DNA of 6,095 bases from Pseudomonadota bacterium (GCA_023390785.1 JAEWCE010000080.1:1-6095), one strand, 5' to 3'; positions 1 to 6,095 are shown, counted from the first letter of the stretch. Program-made: numbers and translations. Notes: generated by a model not told the origin, from the sequence alone.

Positions 1-714
1 CGACAGTTGCACGCCGCTGCGGCCGCCGATGGCGGCGCCGGCAACGCCGCGCTTGATCACCACGCGGCCATAGAAGCGACCCAGCGTCTGCATCTGCAGA
101 TTGAGGTCCACCGAGCCAGTCAGCTCCAGCGCCTCGTCGAGGTTGGCGAAGATGGTGCCCACCCCTTGCGTCCATTTGAGGAAGGCTTCCGGCCCGACCT
201 CGCGCAAGAAGCCGACCGACGCCGGATCGACGGCGGTGGCGACACCACGCTCCCGCGCCGCCTTGAGCAGGGCCATCACCGCACTGCGCGGCCCGGCGGT
301 GAAGAAGGAATAGCCCGACACCATCAGCAGTTGCAGGCCGTCGAGCAGGTTGGGGGGCAGGTCGGCGGCCGTGAGGTTGAGATTGGCGCCGCGGTCGGTC
401 AAAAAGCTGCGCTCGCCATCGGCATCGACGATGGAGATCAGCACCCCCGACGGGGCGTCGGCGTCGCCGACCAGCAGCGGCTCGACGCCGCGCGAGCGGA
501 AATAGGCGATGTTGGCGTCGAGCTCGGCGGCCGCGACACGCGCCACGAATTTGACTTTTACCCCCATCGAGCCGAGCCAGACCGCCTGGTTGGCGCCGGA
601 GCCGCCGGGACGCGCGCGAATGGTGGCGCGGCGGTCGGAGCCACGCACCATCGGGCCCTCCGGCATCACGATGATGTCGGTGATGACGTCGCCGACGACG
701 AGGACGCCGCTCAT
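1..714 (-). CDS. psuK: PfkB-family carbohydrate/nucleoside kinase, probable pseudouridine kinase (partial, 3' end off window)
   Basis: The first 238 codons of a ribokinase/PfkB-fold kinase are present, and the gene continues past base 1. Its probable role is ATP-dependent phosphorylation of pseudouridine to pseudouridine 5'-phosphate, the substrate of the adjacent PsuG, in the cytoplasm. Visible family features are the N-terminal LVVGDVITDI strand, the substrate-side glycine motif GGSGAN (37-42), the NxxE motif (N191, E194) that acts with Mg-ATP, and the VIKRGVAGA strand (219-227). The GAGD segment with the catalytic Asp normally lies about 60-80 residues from the C-terminus and falls outside the window. 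The ATG overlaps the psuG stop as ATGA, so translational coupling is likely; only a weak GGA-type ribosome site precedes it. The PfkB family is certain from sequence. The pseudouridine specificity rests mainly on the psuG neighbour; a ribokinase-like or other nucleoside kinase cannot be excluded. Confidence 0.8.
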   Translation of the reverse strand, partial: MSGVLVVGDVITDIIVMPEGPMVRGSDRRATIRARPGGSGANQAVWLGSMGVKVKFVARVAAAELDANIAYFRSRGVEPLLVGDADAPSGVLISIVDADGERSFLTDRGANLNLTAADLPPNLLDGLQLLMVSGYSFFTAGPRSAVMALLKAARERGVATAVDPASVGFLREVGPEAFLKWTQGVGTIFANLDEALELTGSVDLNLQMQTLGRFYGRVVIKRGVAGAAIGGRSGVQLS

Positions 715-1637
715 TGCGCCATCCGTCGGCTCAGCGCCACGGCGATCATGGCGGCGACGCGGGCGTTGTTCTCGACCAGCGCGATGTTGGAGACGAGGCT
801 CCTCCCGCCGGTCAGCTCGAAGATGCGCTTGAGCAGGAACGGTGTCGTCGCCTTGCCGGCAATGCCGGCCGCGTCGGCGTCGGCGAGGGCCTGCTCGATC
901 GTCGCGGCGATCATCGCCGGCTCGAGCGCGTCCTCGACGCGAATCGGGTTGGCGATCAGCACGCCGCCCATGCCCAGCCGGAACTGGGTGTCGAGCAGGG
1001 CGGCGACGGCGTCGGGCGTGTCGAGCCGCTGGTCGACGGGATGGCCGCTGCTGCGCGTCCAGAAGGCGGGAAACTCGTCGGTGCCGTAGCCGATCACCGG
1101 TACGCCCCGGGTTTCGAGTACTTCCAGCGTCTTGGGGATGTCGAGGATGGCCTTGGCCCCGGCGCAGACCACGGCCACGGGCGTGCGGCTCAGCTCCTCG
1201 AGGTCGGCGGAGATGTCGAAGCTCAGCTCGGCGCCGCGATGCACGCCGCCGATGCCGCCGGTCGCGAAGATCTGGATGCCGGCCAGTTCGGCGGCCTGCA
1301 TGGTCGTCGCCACGGTGGTGCCGGCAACGGCGCGCGAATTGAGCAGCGCCGCCACGTCGCGGCGCGACGCCTTGGCCGCCGCGGCGCCGGCCTCGGCGAG
1401 CCGGCGGAGGTCGGCATCGGTGAGGCCCACGCGGATGGCGCCATCCATGATGGCGATGGTCGCCGGGGTGGCGCCGCCTGCCTTGACGATGGCTTCCACC
1501 TTGCGCGCCATTTCGAGGTTCTGCGGATGCGGCATGCCATGGGTGATGATGGTCGATTCAAGGGCGACGACCGGCCATCCGTCGGCGAGCGCCGCCGTCA
1601 CCTCAGGGCTGATCTTCAGGAATTCAGAAAGGGGCAC
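711..1637 (-). CDS. psuG: Pseudouridine-5'-phosphate glycosidase
   Basis: This cytoplasmic enzyme cleaves the C-C glycosidic bond of pseudouridine 5'-phosphate to give uracil and ribose 5-phosphate, the second step of pseudouridine catabolism. The 308-residue product is close to E. coli PsuG (about 312) and matches it end to end as recalled: ISPEV, VALESTIITHGMP, ATIAIMDG, FATGGIGGVHRGAE, FDISADLEEL, VVCAGAKAILD and TPFLLKRIFELTGG. With a four-residue offset, the E. coli active-site residues are all kept: E27 (Glu31), K89 (Lys93), D145 (metal ligand Asp149) and K162 (Schiff-base Lys166). The start is a GTG at 1635-1637 with AAGGA (complement of 1649-1653) 11 bases upstream. It is chosen because it puts the N-terminus where the family begins; the reading frame stays open far upstream but that part is antisense to potF. 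The gene is first in a leftward operon and overlaps the kinase start by ATGA. Confidence 0.96.
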   Translation of the reverse strand: MPLSEFLKISPEVTAALADGWPVVALESTIITHGMPHPQNLEMARKVEAIVKAGGATPATIAIMDGAIRVGLTDADLRRLAEAGAAAAKASRRDVAALLNSRAVAGTTVATTMQAAELAGIQIFATGGIGGVHRGAELSFDISADLEELSRTPVAVVCAGAKAILDIPKTLEVLETRGVPVIGYGTDEFPAFWTRSSGHPVDQRLDTPDAVAALLDTQFRLGMGGVLIANPIRVEDALEPAMIAATIEQALADADAAGIAGKATTPFLLKRIFELTGGRSLVSNIALVENNARVAAMIAVALSRRMAQ

Positions 1638-1667
1638 GTGCGCAGCGGTCCTTGGCCATTTCGGCCC

Positions 1668-1697
1668 TATAGAGGGTGCGCCGCCAACCTCGTCAAG
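1668..1697 (-). promoter_or_regulatory. Candidate sigma-70-type promoter for psuG-psuK
   Basis: Read on the minus strand, CTTGAC (complement of 1692-1697) is followed by CTATAG (1668-1673). These resemble the alphaproteobacterial housekeeping pattern CTTGAC/CTATAT. The 19-base gap between the hexamers is about two bases longer than usual, which weakens the call. Transcription would start near 1660, giving a leader of about 23 bases that carries the AAGGA ribosome site of psuG. The assignment is by inspection only. Confidence 0.35.
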
Positions 1698-1899
1698 GGT
1701 CCCGCAAATTCGTGGCTGCCGAAGTCTTGTCCCACCCCGGTTTTGGTCATAGGGTCCCCGCTCATTGCAACCACCCTGCCGGGGCATTCGCTGAAGATCA
1801 TGGTCTCTGGTCCCGACCGCCCCCCCGACCGTATTGCGCGCCGCCGGCGCCATCGCGCCGCCCCCAAGGGCTCCGGCATTCTTGCCTGCCGCCTGGCGC

Positions 1900-1915
1900 T
1901 GGCCCAGCCGTTGCA
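1900..1915 (+). promoter_or_regulatory. Candidate sigma-54 (RpoN) promoter upstream of potF
   Basis: TGGCCCAGCCGTTGCA matches the RpoN -24/-12 consensus TGGCAC-N5-TTGCW at every core position except one (A to C), with the diagnostic GG-N10-GC spacing exact (GG 1901-1902, GC 1913-1914). Transcription would begin near 1926, about 90 bases before the potF ATG. A sigma-54 promoter would fit nitrogen-regulated polyamine uptake, but I see no clear NtrC-type dyad upstream, and such a match can occur by chance in GC-rich DNA. Confidence 0.4.
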
Positions 1916-1928
1916 CCAATCGTTTCCA

Positions 1929-1958
1929 AGCCGCCGCACGCTGACCCCTGCGGCGGTT
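1929..1958 (+). promoter_or_regulatory. GC-rich hairpin in potF leader, possible weak terminator/attenuator
   Basis: CCGCCGCA (1931-1938) and TGCGGCGG (1949-1956) form a perfect 8-bp stem around a 10-base loop. An outer G-U pair and an A-U pair extend it to 10 bp. A run of five T (1963-1967) follows after four bases. The T run is short and offset, so this is at best a weak intrinsic terminator. If transcription starts near 1926 the hairpin sits at the very 5' end of the pot mRNA, where it could equally protect the transcript. Confidence 0.4.
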
Positions 1959-1998
1959 CAGCTTTTTGCCTGATCCCCGCGCCTCAGCGGGTCCGTAC

Positions 1999-2007
1999 AA
2001 GGAGGAA
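1999..2007 (+). promoter_or_regulatory. Strong Shine-Dalgarno sequence of potF
   Basis: AAGGAGGAA has the AGGAGG core ending 10 bases before the ATG at 2016. It is the best ribosome binding site in the window, fixes the potF start, and fits the high expression expected for a periplasmic binding protein. Confidence 0.85.
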
Positions 2008-2015
2008 ACCCCCAC

Positions 2016-3110
2016 ATGAAGACAACATCGCTCACACTCGCCCTCGGGGCGCTGCTGCTGACCACCGCGGTGGCCGCGGCGCAGGAGGAAAAGGTCCTCA
2101 ATCTGTTCAACTGGTCCGACTACCGCGCCGAGGATACGCTCGACAATTTCACCAAGGCGACCGGCATCAAGGTGGTGGAGTCCAACTACGATTCCAACGA
2201 GATGCTTGAGGGCAAGCTGGTGGCCGGAAGCTCCGGCTTCGACGTGGTGGTGCCGTCGGGCTTCTTCCTCCAGCACCAGATCCCGATCGGGCTCTACCAG
2301 AAGCTCGACAAGTCCAAGCTGCCCAACCTCAAGAACATGGACCCGGCGATCATGAAGGCCACCGAGGCGTTCGATCCGGGTAACCAGTACGCGGTCGACT
2401 ACATGTGGGGCACCACCGCGCTCGGCTACAACGAGGACCTGATCAAGGCCCGCATGCCGGACGCGCCGGTCGACAGCTGGGACCTGCTGTTCAAGCCCGA
2501 GAACGCCGCCAAGTTCGCCGATTGCGGTATTACCGTGCTCGACGCGCCGGCCGAGGTGATGGCCATCGCGCTCAACTATCTGGGGCTCGATCCCAACAGC
2601 GAGAATCCGGACGACCTCAAGAAGGCCGAGGATCTCATGACCTCGATCAAGCCCTATATCCGCAAGTTCGACTCTTCGGGCTATATCGACGACCTCGCCA
2701 ATGGCGACGCCTGCCTGTCGATCGGCTATTCGGGCGACGTCTACATCGCCAAGGACCGGGCCACCGAGGCGGGCAAGGGCGTCAAGGTGCAGTACGTCAT
2801 CCCCAAGGAAGGCACGATCGAGTGGTTCGACATGCTGGCCATCCCAGCCGATGCGCCGCACCCGCAGAACGCGCTGGCCTTCATCAACTACATCATGGAG
2901 CCGCAGGTCACCGCCGACATCTCGGACAACGTGTTCTACGCCAACGGCAACAAGGCGGCGTTCGAGCTGACCAGCAAGGACATCACGGGCGATCCGAACA
3001 TCTATCCGCCGGCCGACATCGCCGCCAAGCTGACGCCACTCAAGGCCCATAGCGACGGCTTCACCCGTGATTTGACGCGCACCTGGACCCGCATCAAGAC
3101 CGGCCAGTAA
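2016..3110 (+). CDS. potF: Polyamine (putrescine-type) ABC transporter periplasmic substrate-binding protein
   Basis: This 364-residue periplasmic protein captures polyamine and delivers it to PotGHI. A Sec signal peptide is evident: short basic start, hydrophobic residues 6-20, cleavage likely after AAA22. The mature part aligns along its length with E. coli PotF (370 residues) as recalled: NWSDY, DSNEMLEGKL, FDVVVPSGFFL, APVDSWDLLFKPEN, LDAPAEV, YIDDLANGD, VFYAN and IYPPAD. Ligand-contact positions kept are W33, S34, D35, Y36, S81, E180, D241, D272 and Y308, corresponding to PotF Trp37, Ser38, Asp39, Tyr40, Ser85, Glu185, Asp247, Asp278 and Tyr314. C170 and C233 match the PotF disulfide pair. 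Three pocket positions differ: Y238 (Trp244), W270 (Phe276) and F83 (Ser87). The last two resemble the spermidine binder PotD, so the preferred polyamine is uncertain. It is first in the pot operon, with a strong ribosome site. Confidence 0.95.
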   Translation: MKTTSLTLALGALLLTTAVAAAQEEKVLNLFNWSDYRAEDTLDNFTKATGIKVVESNYDSNEMLEGKLVAGSSGFDVVVPSGFFLQHQIPIGLYQKLDKSKLPNLKNMDPAIMKATEAFDPGNQYAVDYMWGTTALGYNEDLIKARMPDAPVDSWDLLFKPENAAKFADCGITVLDAPAEVMAIALNYLGLDPNSENPDDLKKAEDLMTSIKPYIRKFDSSGYIDDLANGDACLSIGYSGDVYIAKDRATEAGKGVKVQYVIPKEGTIEWFDMLAIPADAPHPQNALAFINYIMEPQVTADISDNVFYANGNKAAFELTSKDITGDPNIYPPADIAAKLTPLKAHSDGFTRDLTRTWTRIKTGQ

Positions 3111-3119
3111 ACGACGACA

Positions 3120-3143
3120 GGGGCGGAGCGAAGGCTCCGCCCC
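3120..3143 (+). repeat. Perfect 10-bp intercistronic stem-loop between potF and potG
   Basis: GGGGCGGAGC, a GAAG loop and GCTCCGCCCC form a perfect 10-bp, nearly all-GC hairpin that begins 10 bases after the potF stop. No T run follows, so it does not look like a complete intrinsic terminator. In ABC importer operons, hairpins in this position commonly stabilise the binding-protein mRNA end and lower expression of the downstream membrane genes; that role is inferred here. Confidence 0.7.
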
Positions 3144-3166
3144 GCCTATGAGGGGCGCCGCCATCG

Positions 3167-4327
3167 ATGGCCAAGAAACCGCAGATCGCCGCCGATACGA
3201 GGCCGTGGCGCGATCCCAATGCCAAGCCGTTCGTGCGCATCCGCGACGTGACCAAGAAATTCGGCGACGTGCTCGCGGTTTCCGACGTGTCGCTCGACAT
3301 CTTCAAGGGCGAGCTGTTTTGCCTGCTCGGCGGCTCCGGCTCGGGCAAGTCGACGCTGCTGCGCATGCTCGCTGGCTTCGAGGAGCCCACGGCGGGCGTT
3401 ATCGAGATCGACGGGCAGGACATGGCGGGCGTGCCGCCGTATCGTCGGCCGATCAATATGATGTTCCAGTCGTACGCGCTGTTCCCGCACATGACGGTAT
3501 GGAGCAACATCGCCTATGGGCTGAAGCGTGATCATCTGCCGAAGGCGGAGATCGAGGCGCGCGTCGCCGAGCTGCTGAAGCTGGTCAAGCTCGAGGGCTA
3601 CGAGCGGCGCAAGCCCAATCAGTTGTCCGGCGGCCAGCGGCAGCGCGTGGCGCTGGCCCGCTCGCTGGCCAAGCGGCCCAAGCTGCTGCTGCTCGACGAG
3701 CCGCTGGGGGCGCTCGACAAGAAGCTGCGCGAAGAGACGCAGTTCGAGCTGGTCAAGATCCAGGAGACCTTGGGCGTCACCTTCATCGTGGTGACGCACG
3801 ACCAGGAAGAGGCGATGAGTCTTGCCACCCGCATCGGGGTGATGAACCAGGGCGAAATCGCCATGGTGGGCGAACCCACCGAGATCTACGAATTTCCCAA
3901 TTCGCGTTTCGTTGCCAATTTCATCGGCTCGGCCAACATGGTCGAGGGCGTCGTCACCGAGGACGAGCCCGATCATGTGCGCATCCGCTCGGCGGAGCTC
4001 GGCGCGGACATCTATGTCGACCATGGCGTCGACTGCTCGCCCGAGCAGATCCTGTGGTGGGCGATCCGGCCGGAAAAGATCAGGCTGACGCGTGAGAAGC
4101 CGGCTCCGCAGCCGGGCGTGCCGCCCGATGCCAACATGACCAAGGGTTTCGTCGAGGACATCGCCTATCTGGGCGACATGACGGTGTACCAGGTCCGGCT
4201 CGACAATGGCCGCTACATGCGCGTGACCAAGGCCAATGCGCTGCGCGGCGACCCCGACGCCATCTCGTGGGACGAGACGGTGTGGGCGAGCTGGTCCGGT
4301 TCGTCCGGCTCGGTGCTGACCTCGTGA
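3167..4327 (+). CDS. potG: Polyamine ABC transporter ATP-binding protein
   Basis: This 386-residue cytoplasmic ATPase energises polyamine import as a homodimer docked on PotH and PotI. All ABC motifs are present: Walker A GGSGSGKST (55-63), Q-loop Q101 in MFQSYALFPHM, signature LSGGQ (153-157), Walker B LLLLDEP (173-179, catalytic E178), D-loop GALD (181-184) and switch H211. The C-terminal 110 or so residues form the TOBE regulatory domain typical of the PotA/PotG/MalK group (WWAIRPEKIRL near 297-307, DIAYLGDMTVYQV near 331-343). Length and motifs fit E. coli PotG (377). The ATG at 3167 is preceded by AGGGG (3151-3155) about 11 bases away, a fair ribosome site just after the intercistronic hairpin. 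An ATG at 3148 is in another frame. The stop overlaps the potH GTG. PotA and other MalK-type ATPases are close relatives, but gene order supports PotG. Confidence 0.95.
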   Translation: MAKKPQIAADTRPWRDPNAKPFVRIRDVTKKFGDVLAVSDVSLDIFKGELFCLLGGSGSGKSTLLRMLAGFEEPTAGVIEIDGQDMAGVPPYRRPINMMFQSYALFPHMTVWSNIAYGLKRDHLPKAEIEARVAELLKLVKLEGYERRKPNQLSGGQRQRVALARSLAKRPKLLLLDEPLGALDKKLREETQFELVKIQETLGVTFIVVTHDQEEAMSLATRIGVMNQGEIAMVGEPTEIYEFPNSRFVANFIGSANMVEGVVTEDEPDHVRIRSAELGADIYVDHGVDCSPEQILWWAIRPEKIRLTREKPAPQPGVPPDANMTKGFVEDIAYLGDMTVYQVRLDNGRYMRVTKANALRGDPDAISWDETVWASWSGSSGSVLTS

Positions 4328-5286
4328 GCGCGATCGACCTGCCGGCGGCCGCCAGCACCGCGCCCGAGCGGCGGCCCTGGCCGCTGCTCAGGCGCTGGCT
4401 CGTGCGCGTGGGCATCACCGGGCGCTGGGCGGTGATCCTGCCGCCGGCGCTGTGGCTCACGGTGTTCCTGCTGATCCCGGTGCTGGTGGTCTTCAAAATC
4501 TCGTTCAGCGAGGCGGTGGTGGCGCGACCGCCCTACCTGCCGCTCCTGACCTTCGGCGAAGATGGAGAAGTGCAGCTTACGCTGCACCTCAGCAATTACA
4601 TGTTCCTCGGGCAGGACACGCTCTACATCGCGGCCTACCTCAACTCGATCAAGATCGCCTTCATCTCGACCATCCTCGCCCTGCTCGTCGGCTATCCGAT
4701 CGCCTACTTCATCGCGCGCTCGTCCGACCGCTGGCGCAATATCCTGCTGATGCTGATCATCCTGCCGTTCTGGAGCTCGTTCCTGCTGCGGGTTTACGCC
4801 TGGATCGGCTTTCTCAAGAACAACGGCGTCATCAACAACGCGCTGCAGGCCGTCGGGCTGCCGCAGGTGACGATGCTCTACACCGATTTCGGGGTCTATG
4901 TCGGCATCGTCTACACCTACCTGCCGTTCATGATCCTGCCGCTCTACACCACGCTGGTGAAGCTCGACGATGCGCTGCTCGAGGCCTCGGCCGATTTAGG
5001 CGCGCGTCCGTTCCGCACCTTCCTCAGCGTGACGCTGCCGCTGTCGCTGCCCGGCATCATAGCCGGCTCCATGCTGGTGTTCATTCCGGCCATCGGCGAA
5101 TACGTGATCCCCACACTGCTCGGCAGCCCATCGACGCTGATGATCGGGCGCGTGCTGTGGGACGAGTTCTTCGCCAACCGCGACTGGCCGCTCGCCGCCT
5201 CTGTCGCCATCGCCATGCTGGTCGTCGTGGTGGTGCCGCTGATGCTGATGCAGAACGCGCAGAACGCCGTGGTGGAGCGCAAATAG
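4324..5286 (+). CDS. potH: Polyamine ABC transporter permease (PotH/PotB type)
   Basis: This inner-membrane subunit pairs with PotI to form the polyamine channel. Counting from the GTG, the 320 residues contain about six membrane segments (near 36-57, 107-129, 137-157, 188-210, 244-263 and 288-308). The extended periplasmic stretch after the first is typical of PotH. The EAA loop, the coupling contact for PotG, spans about 219-239, with E220-A221-S222 and G226 and ending LP; the third position is Ser rather than Ala. Matches to E. coli PotH (317 residues) include RVYAWIGFLKNNGVINN, GIVYTYLPFM, GSMLVFIPAIGEYVIP and LMIGRVLWDEFF. The start is placed at GTG 4324, which overlaps the potG stop as GTGA. 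This fits the PotH N-terminus, whereas the in-frame ATG at 4267 lies inside potG and would add 19 non-homologous residues. No strong ribosome site is present, so coupling to potG is likely. Confidence 0.93.
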   Translation: MSAIDLPAAASTAPERRPWPLLRRWLVRVGITGRWAVILPPALWLTVFLLIPVLVVFKISFSEAVVARPPYLPLLTFGEDGEVQLTLHLSNYMFLGQDTLYIAAYLNSIKIAFISTILALLVGYPIAYFIARSSDRWRNILLMLIILPFWSSFLLRVYAWIGFLKNNGVINNALQAVGLPQVTMLYTDFGVYVGIVYTYLPFMILPLYTTLVKLDDALLEASADLGARPFRTFLSVTLPLSLPGIIAGSMLVFIPAIGEYVIPTLLGSPSTLMIGRVLWDEFFANRDWPLAASVAIAMLVVVVVPLMLMQNAQNAVVERK

Positions 5287-6093
5287 ATGAAGCGCGGCCC
5301 GCTGATTCCGATCATCGCCACGCTCGGCTTCGTGTTCCTCTACGCGCCGATCATTTCGCTCATCGTGTTCTCGTTCAACGAGAGCAAGCTGGTGACGGTA
5401 TGGGGCGGCTTTTCCACCAAATGGTATGGCGAGCTGTTCGCCGATCCGCAGGTGTTGAACGCCGGGCTGCTGTCGCTGCGGGTCGCGGCGGTCAGCGCCA
5501 GCATCGCGCTCGTGCTGGGGACGCTGTGCGGGGTGGCGCTGACGCGCTTCCGGCGCTTCCGCGGCAAGACGCTGCTCGCCGGGCTCGTCTCGGCGCCGCT
5601 GGTGATGCCGGACGTGATCACCGGGCTCAGCCTGCTGCTGCTGTTCGTCGCCATGGAATCGCTGATCGGCTGGCCGGCCGGACGCAGCGAGCTGACCATC
5701 ATCCTGGCCCACTCGACCTTCTGCATGTCCTACGTCACGGTGGTGGTGCGCTCACGCCTTGCCGACCTCGACCTCAGCCTCGAGGAGGCGGCGCAGGATC
5801 TGGGGGCGACGCCGGCCCGGGTGTTCTTCGACATCACGCTGCCGATCATCGCGCCGGCCCTGGTCTCGGGATGGCTGCTGAGCTTCACGCTCTCGCTCGA
5901 TGATCTGGTGATCGCGAGCTTCGTGTCCGGCCCCGGCTCCACGACCCTGCCGATGGTGATCTTTTCCAAGATCAAGCTGGGCGTGTCGCCCGACGTCAAC
6001 GCGCTGGCCAGCGTCATCATCGGCGTCGTCGCCCTGGGCGTGGTGATCGCCACCATCCTGCAATTGCGGCGGCCGCGCACGGCCCGGGCCTAA
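5287..6093 (+). CDS. potI: Polyamine ABC transporter permease (PotI/PotC type)
   Basis: This is the second channel subunit, complete at 268 residues (E. coli PotI is about 281). About six membrane segments are visible near 9-30, 63-88, 97-124, 136-157, 187-213 and 238-260. The EAA loop runs from E166 to P186 with the canonical E167-A168-A169, G173 and terminal LP, and contacts PotG. Other PotI/PotC-like stretches are LYAPIISLIVFSFN near the N-terminus, APLVMPDVITGLSLL (103-117), SLDDLVIASFVSGPGSTTLP (203-222) and the final FSKIKLGVSPDVNALAS block. The ATG abuts the potH TAG with no spacer, and GGAG (5274-5277) lies nine bases upstream within potH, which supports the start and coupled translation. 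It is the last of the four pot genes; only two bases remain afterwards, so further operon members and the terminator cannot be seen. Confidence 0.94.
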   Translation: MKRGPLIPIIATLGFVFLYAPIISLIVFSFNESKLVTVWGGFSTKWYGELFADPQVLNAGLLSLRVAAVSASIALVLGTLCGVALTRFRRFRGKTLLAGLVSAPLVMPDVITGLSLLLLFVAMESLIGWPAGRSELTIILAHSTFCMSYVTVVVRSRLADLDLSLEEAAQDLGATPARVFFDITLPIIAPALVSGWLLSFTLSLDDLVIASFVSGPGSTTLPMVIFSKIKLGVSPDVNALASVIIGVVALGVVIATILQLRRPRTARA

Positions 6094-6095
6094 GC

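Larger units (their letters stand above)
1638..2015. other. Divergent intergenic control region, no convincing gene
   Basis: These 378 bases separate the starts of psuG (leftward) and potF (rightward), so both operon promoters should lie here. I see no protein with a recognisable domain, no tRNA and no riboswitch fold I can name. It contains a candidate psuG promoter (1668-1697), a sigma-54-like element (1900-1915), a 10-bp hairpin in the potF leader (1929-1958) and the potF ribosome site. A small 6-bp GC hairpin (CGGCGC/GCGCCG, 1845-1860) and a run of seven or more C near 1820 are also visible, with no assigned role. Several open frames cross the region but have no codon-usage or family support. 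Confidence 0.75.

Noticed and set aside
7..1089. A 360-codon plus-strand open frame opposite psuK and psuG, plus another (714-1973) opposite psuG.
   Set aside because: Both are antisense to genes with clear families and catalytic residues, and neither resembles a known protein.
1634..1641. The palindrome GCACGTGC over the psuG start, considered as an operator.
   Set aside because: It is only 8 bases, has no second copy in the gap, and such short palindromes are common in GC-rich DNA.
1724..1753. CTTGTC followed by CATAGG as a sigma-70 promoter for potF on the plus strand.
   Set aside because: Both hexamers match poorly, and it would give a leader longer than 250 bases. The sigma-54-like element is a better match.
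1667..1939. A 90-codon minus-strand open frame inside the intergenic gap.
   Set aside because: It has no recognisable domain, an Arg-rich composition as in random GC-rich DNA, no convincing ribosome site, and it covers the candidate promoter elements of both operons.
1676..2209. A plus-strand open frame running from the gap into potF.
   Set aside because: It overlaps potF in another frame, and its translation has the Arg/Pro/Gly-rich character of a shadow. potF itself is supported by homology and a strong ribosome site.
711..3164. A very long minus-strand open frame continuing upstream of psuG through the antisense of potF (817 codons).
   Set aside because: Only 711-1637 has PsuG homology. 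The upstream part is antisense to the clearly coding potF and has low-complexity Arg/Gly/Val/His-rich content typical of GC-rich shadow frames.
4452..5903. A 483-codon plus-strand frame spanning potH and potI.
   Set aside because: It is an out-of-frame shadow across two permease genes whose correct frames show membrane segments and EAA loops.

Overview
This GC-rich window shows the codon and ORF habits of a free-living proteobacterium: long spurious open frames on both strands, strong G/C preference at third positions, and one GTG-initiated gene on each strand. The protein sequences look alphaproteobacterial, plausibly Hyphomicrobiales/Rhizobiales. That placement is an inference from composition and general resemblance, not from a marker gene.

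Layout: two divergent operons share one control region. On the minus strand (1637 down to 1, running off the window) lie psuG, pseudouridine-5'-phosphate glycosidase, and a PfkB-family sugar/nucleoside kinase that overlaps it by ATGA. The kinase is probably the pseudouridine kinase (psuK) and is cut by the window edge. On the plus strand (2016 to 6093) lies a complete four-gene polyamine ABC importer in the E. coli potFGHI order: periplasmic binding protein, ATPase, and two permeases. The 378-base gap between the operons (1638-2015) holds no convincing gene. It does hold a candidate promoter for psuG, a near-consensus sigma-54-type promoter upstream of potF, a GC-rich leader hairpin and a strong Shine-Dalgarno sequence for potF.

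How the genes work together: PotF would capture putrescine or a related polyamine in the periplasm, PotH and PotI would form the channel, and PotG would power import. PsuK would phosphorylate pseudouridine from RNA turnover, and PsuG would split the product into uracil and ribose 5-phosphate. Both operons can be read as salvage of carbon- and nitrogen-containing metabolites. The sequence shows only their adjacency and does not prove common regulation.

I found no mobile element, CRISPR array, RNA gene or evidently novel system. The points most worth a second look are the mixed PotF/PotD character of the PotF binding pocket, the sigma-54-like promoter, and two hairpins (the potF leader and the potF-potG gap) that may set expression levels within the pot operon.
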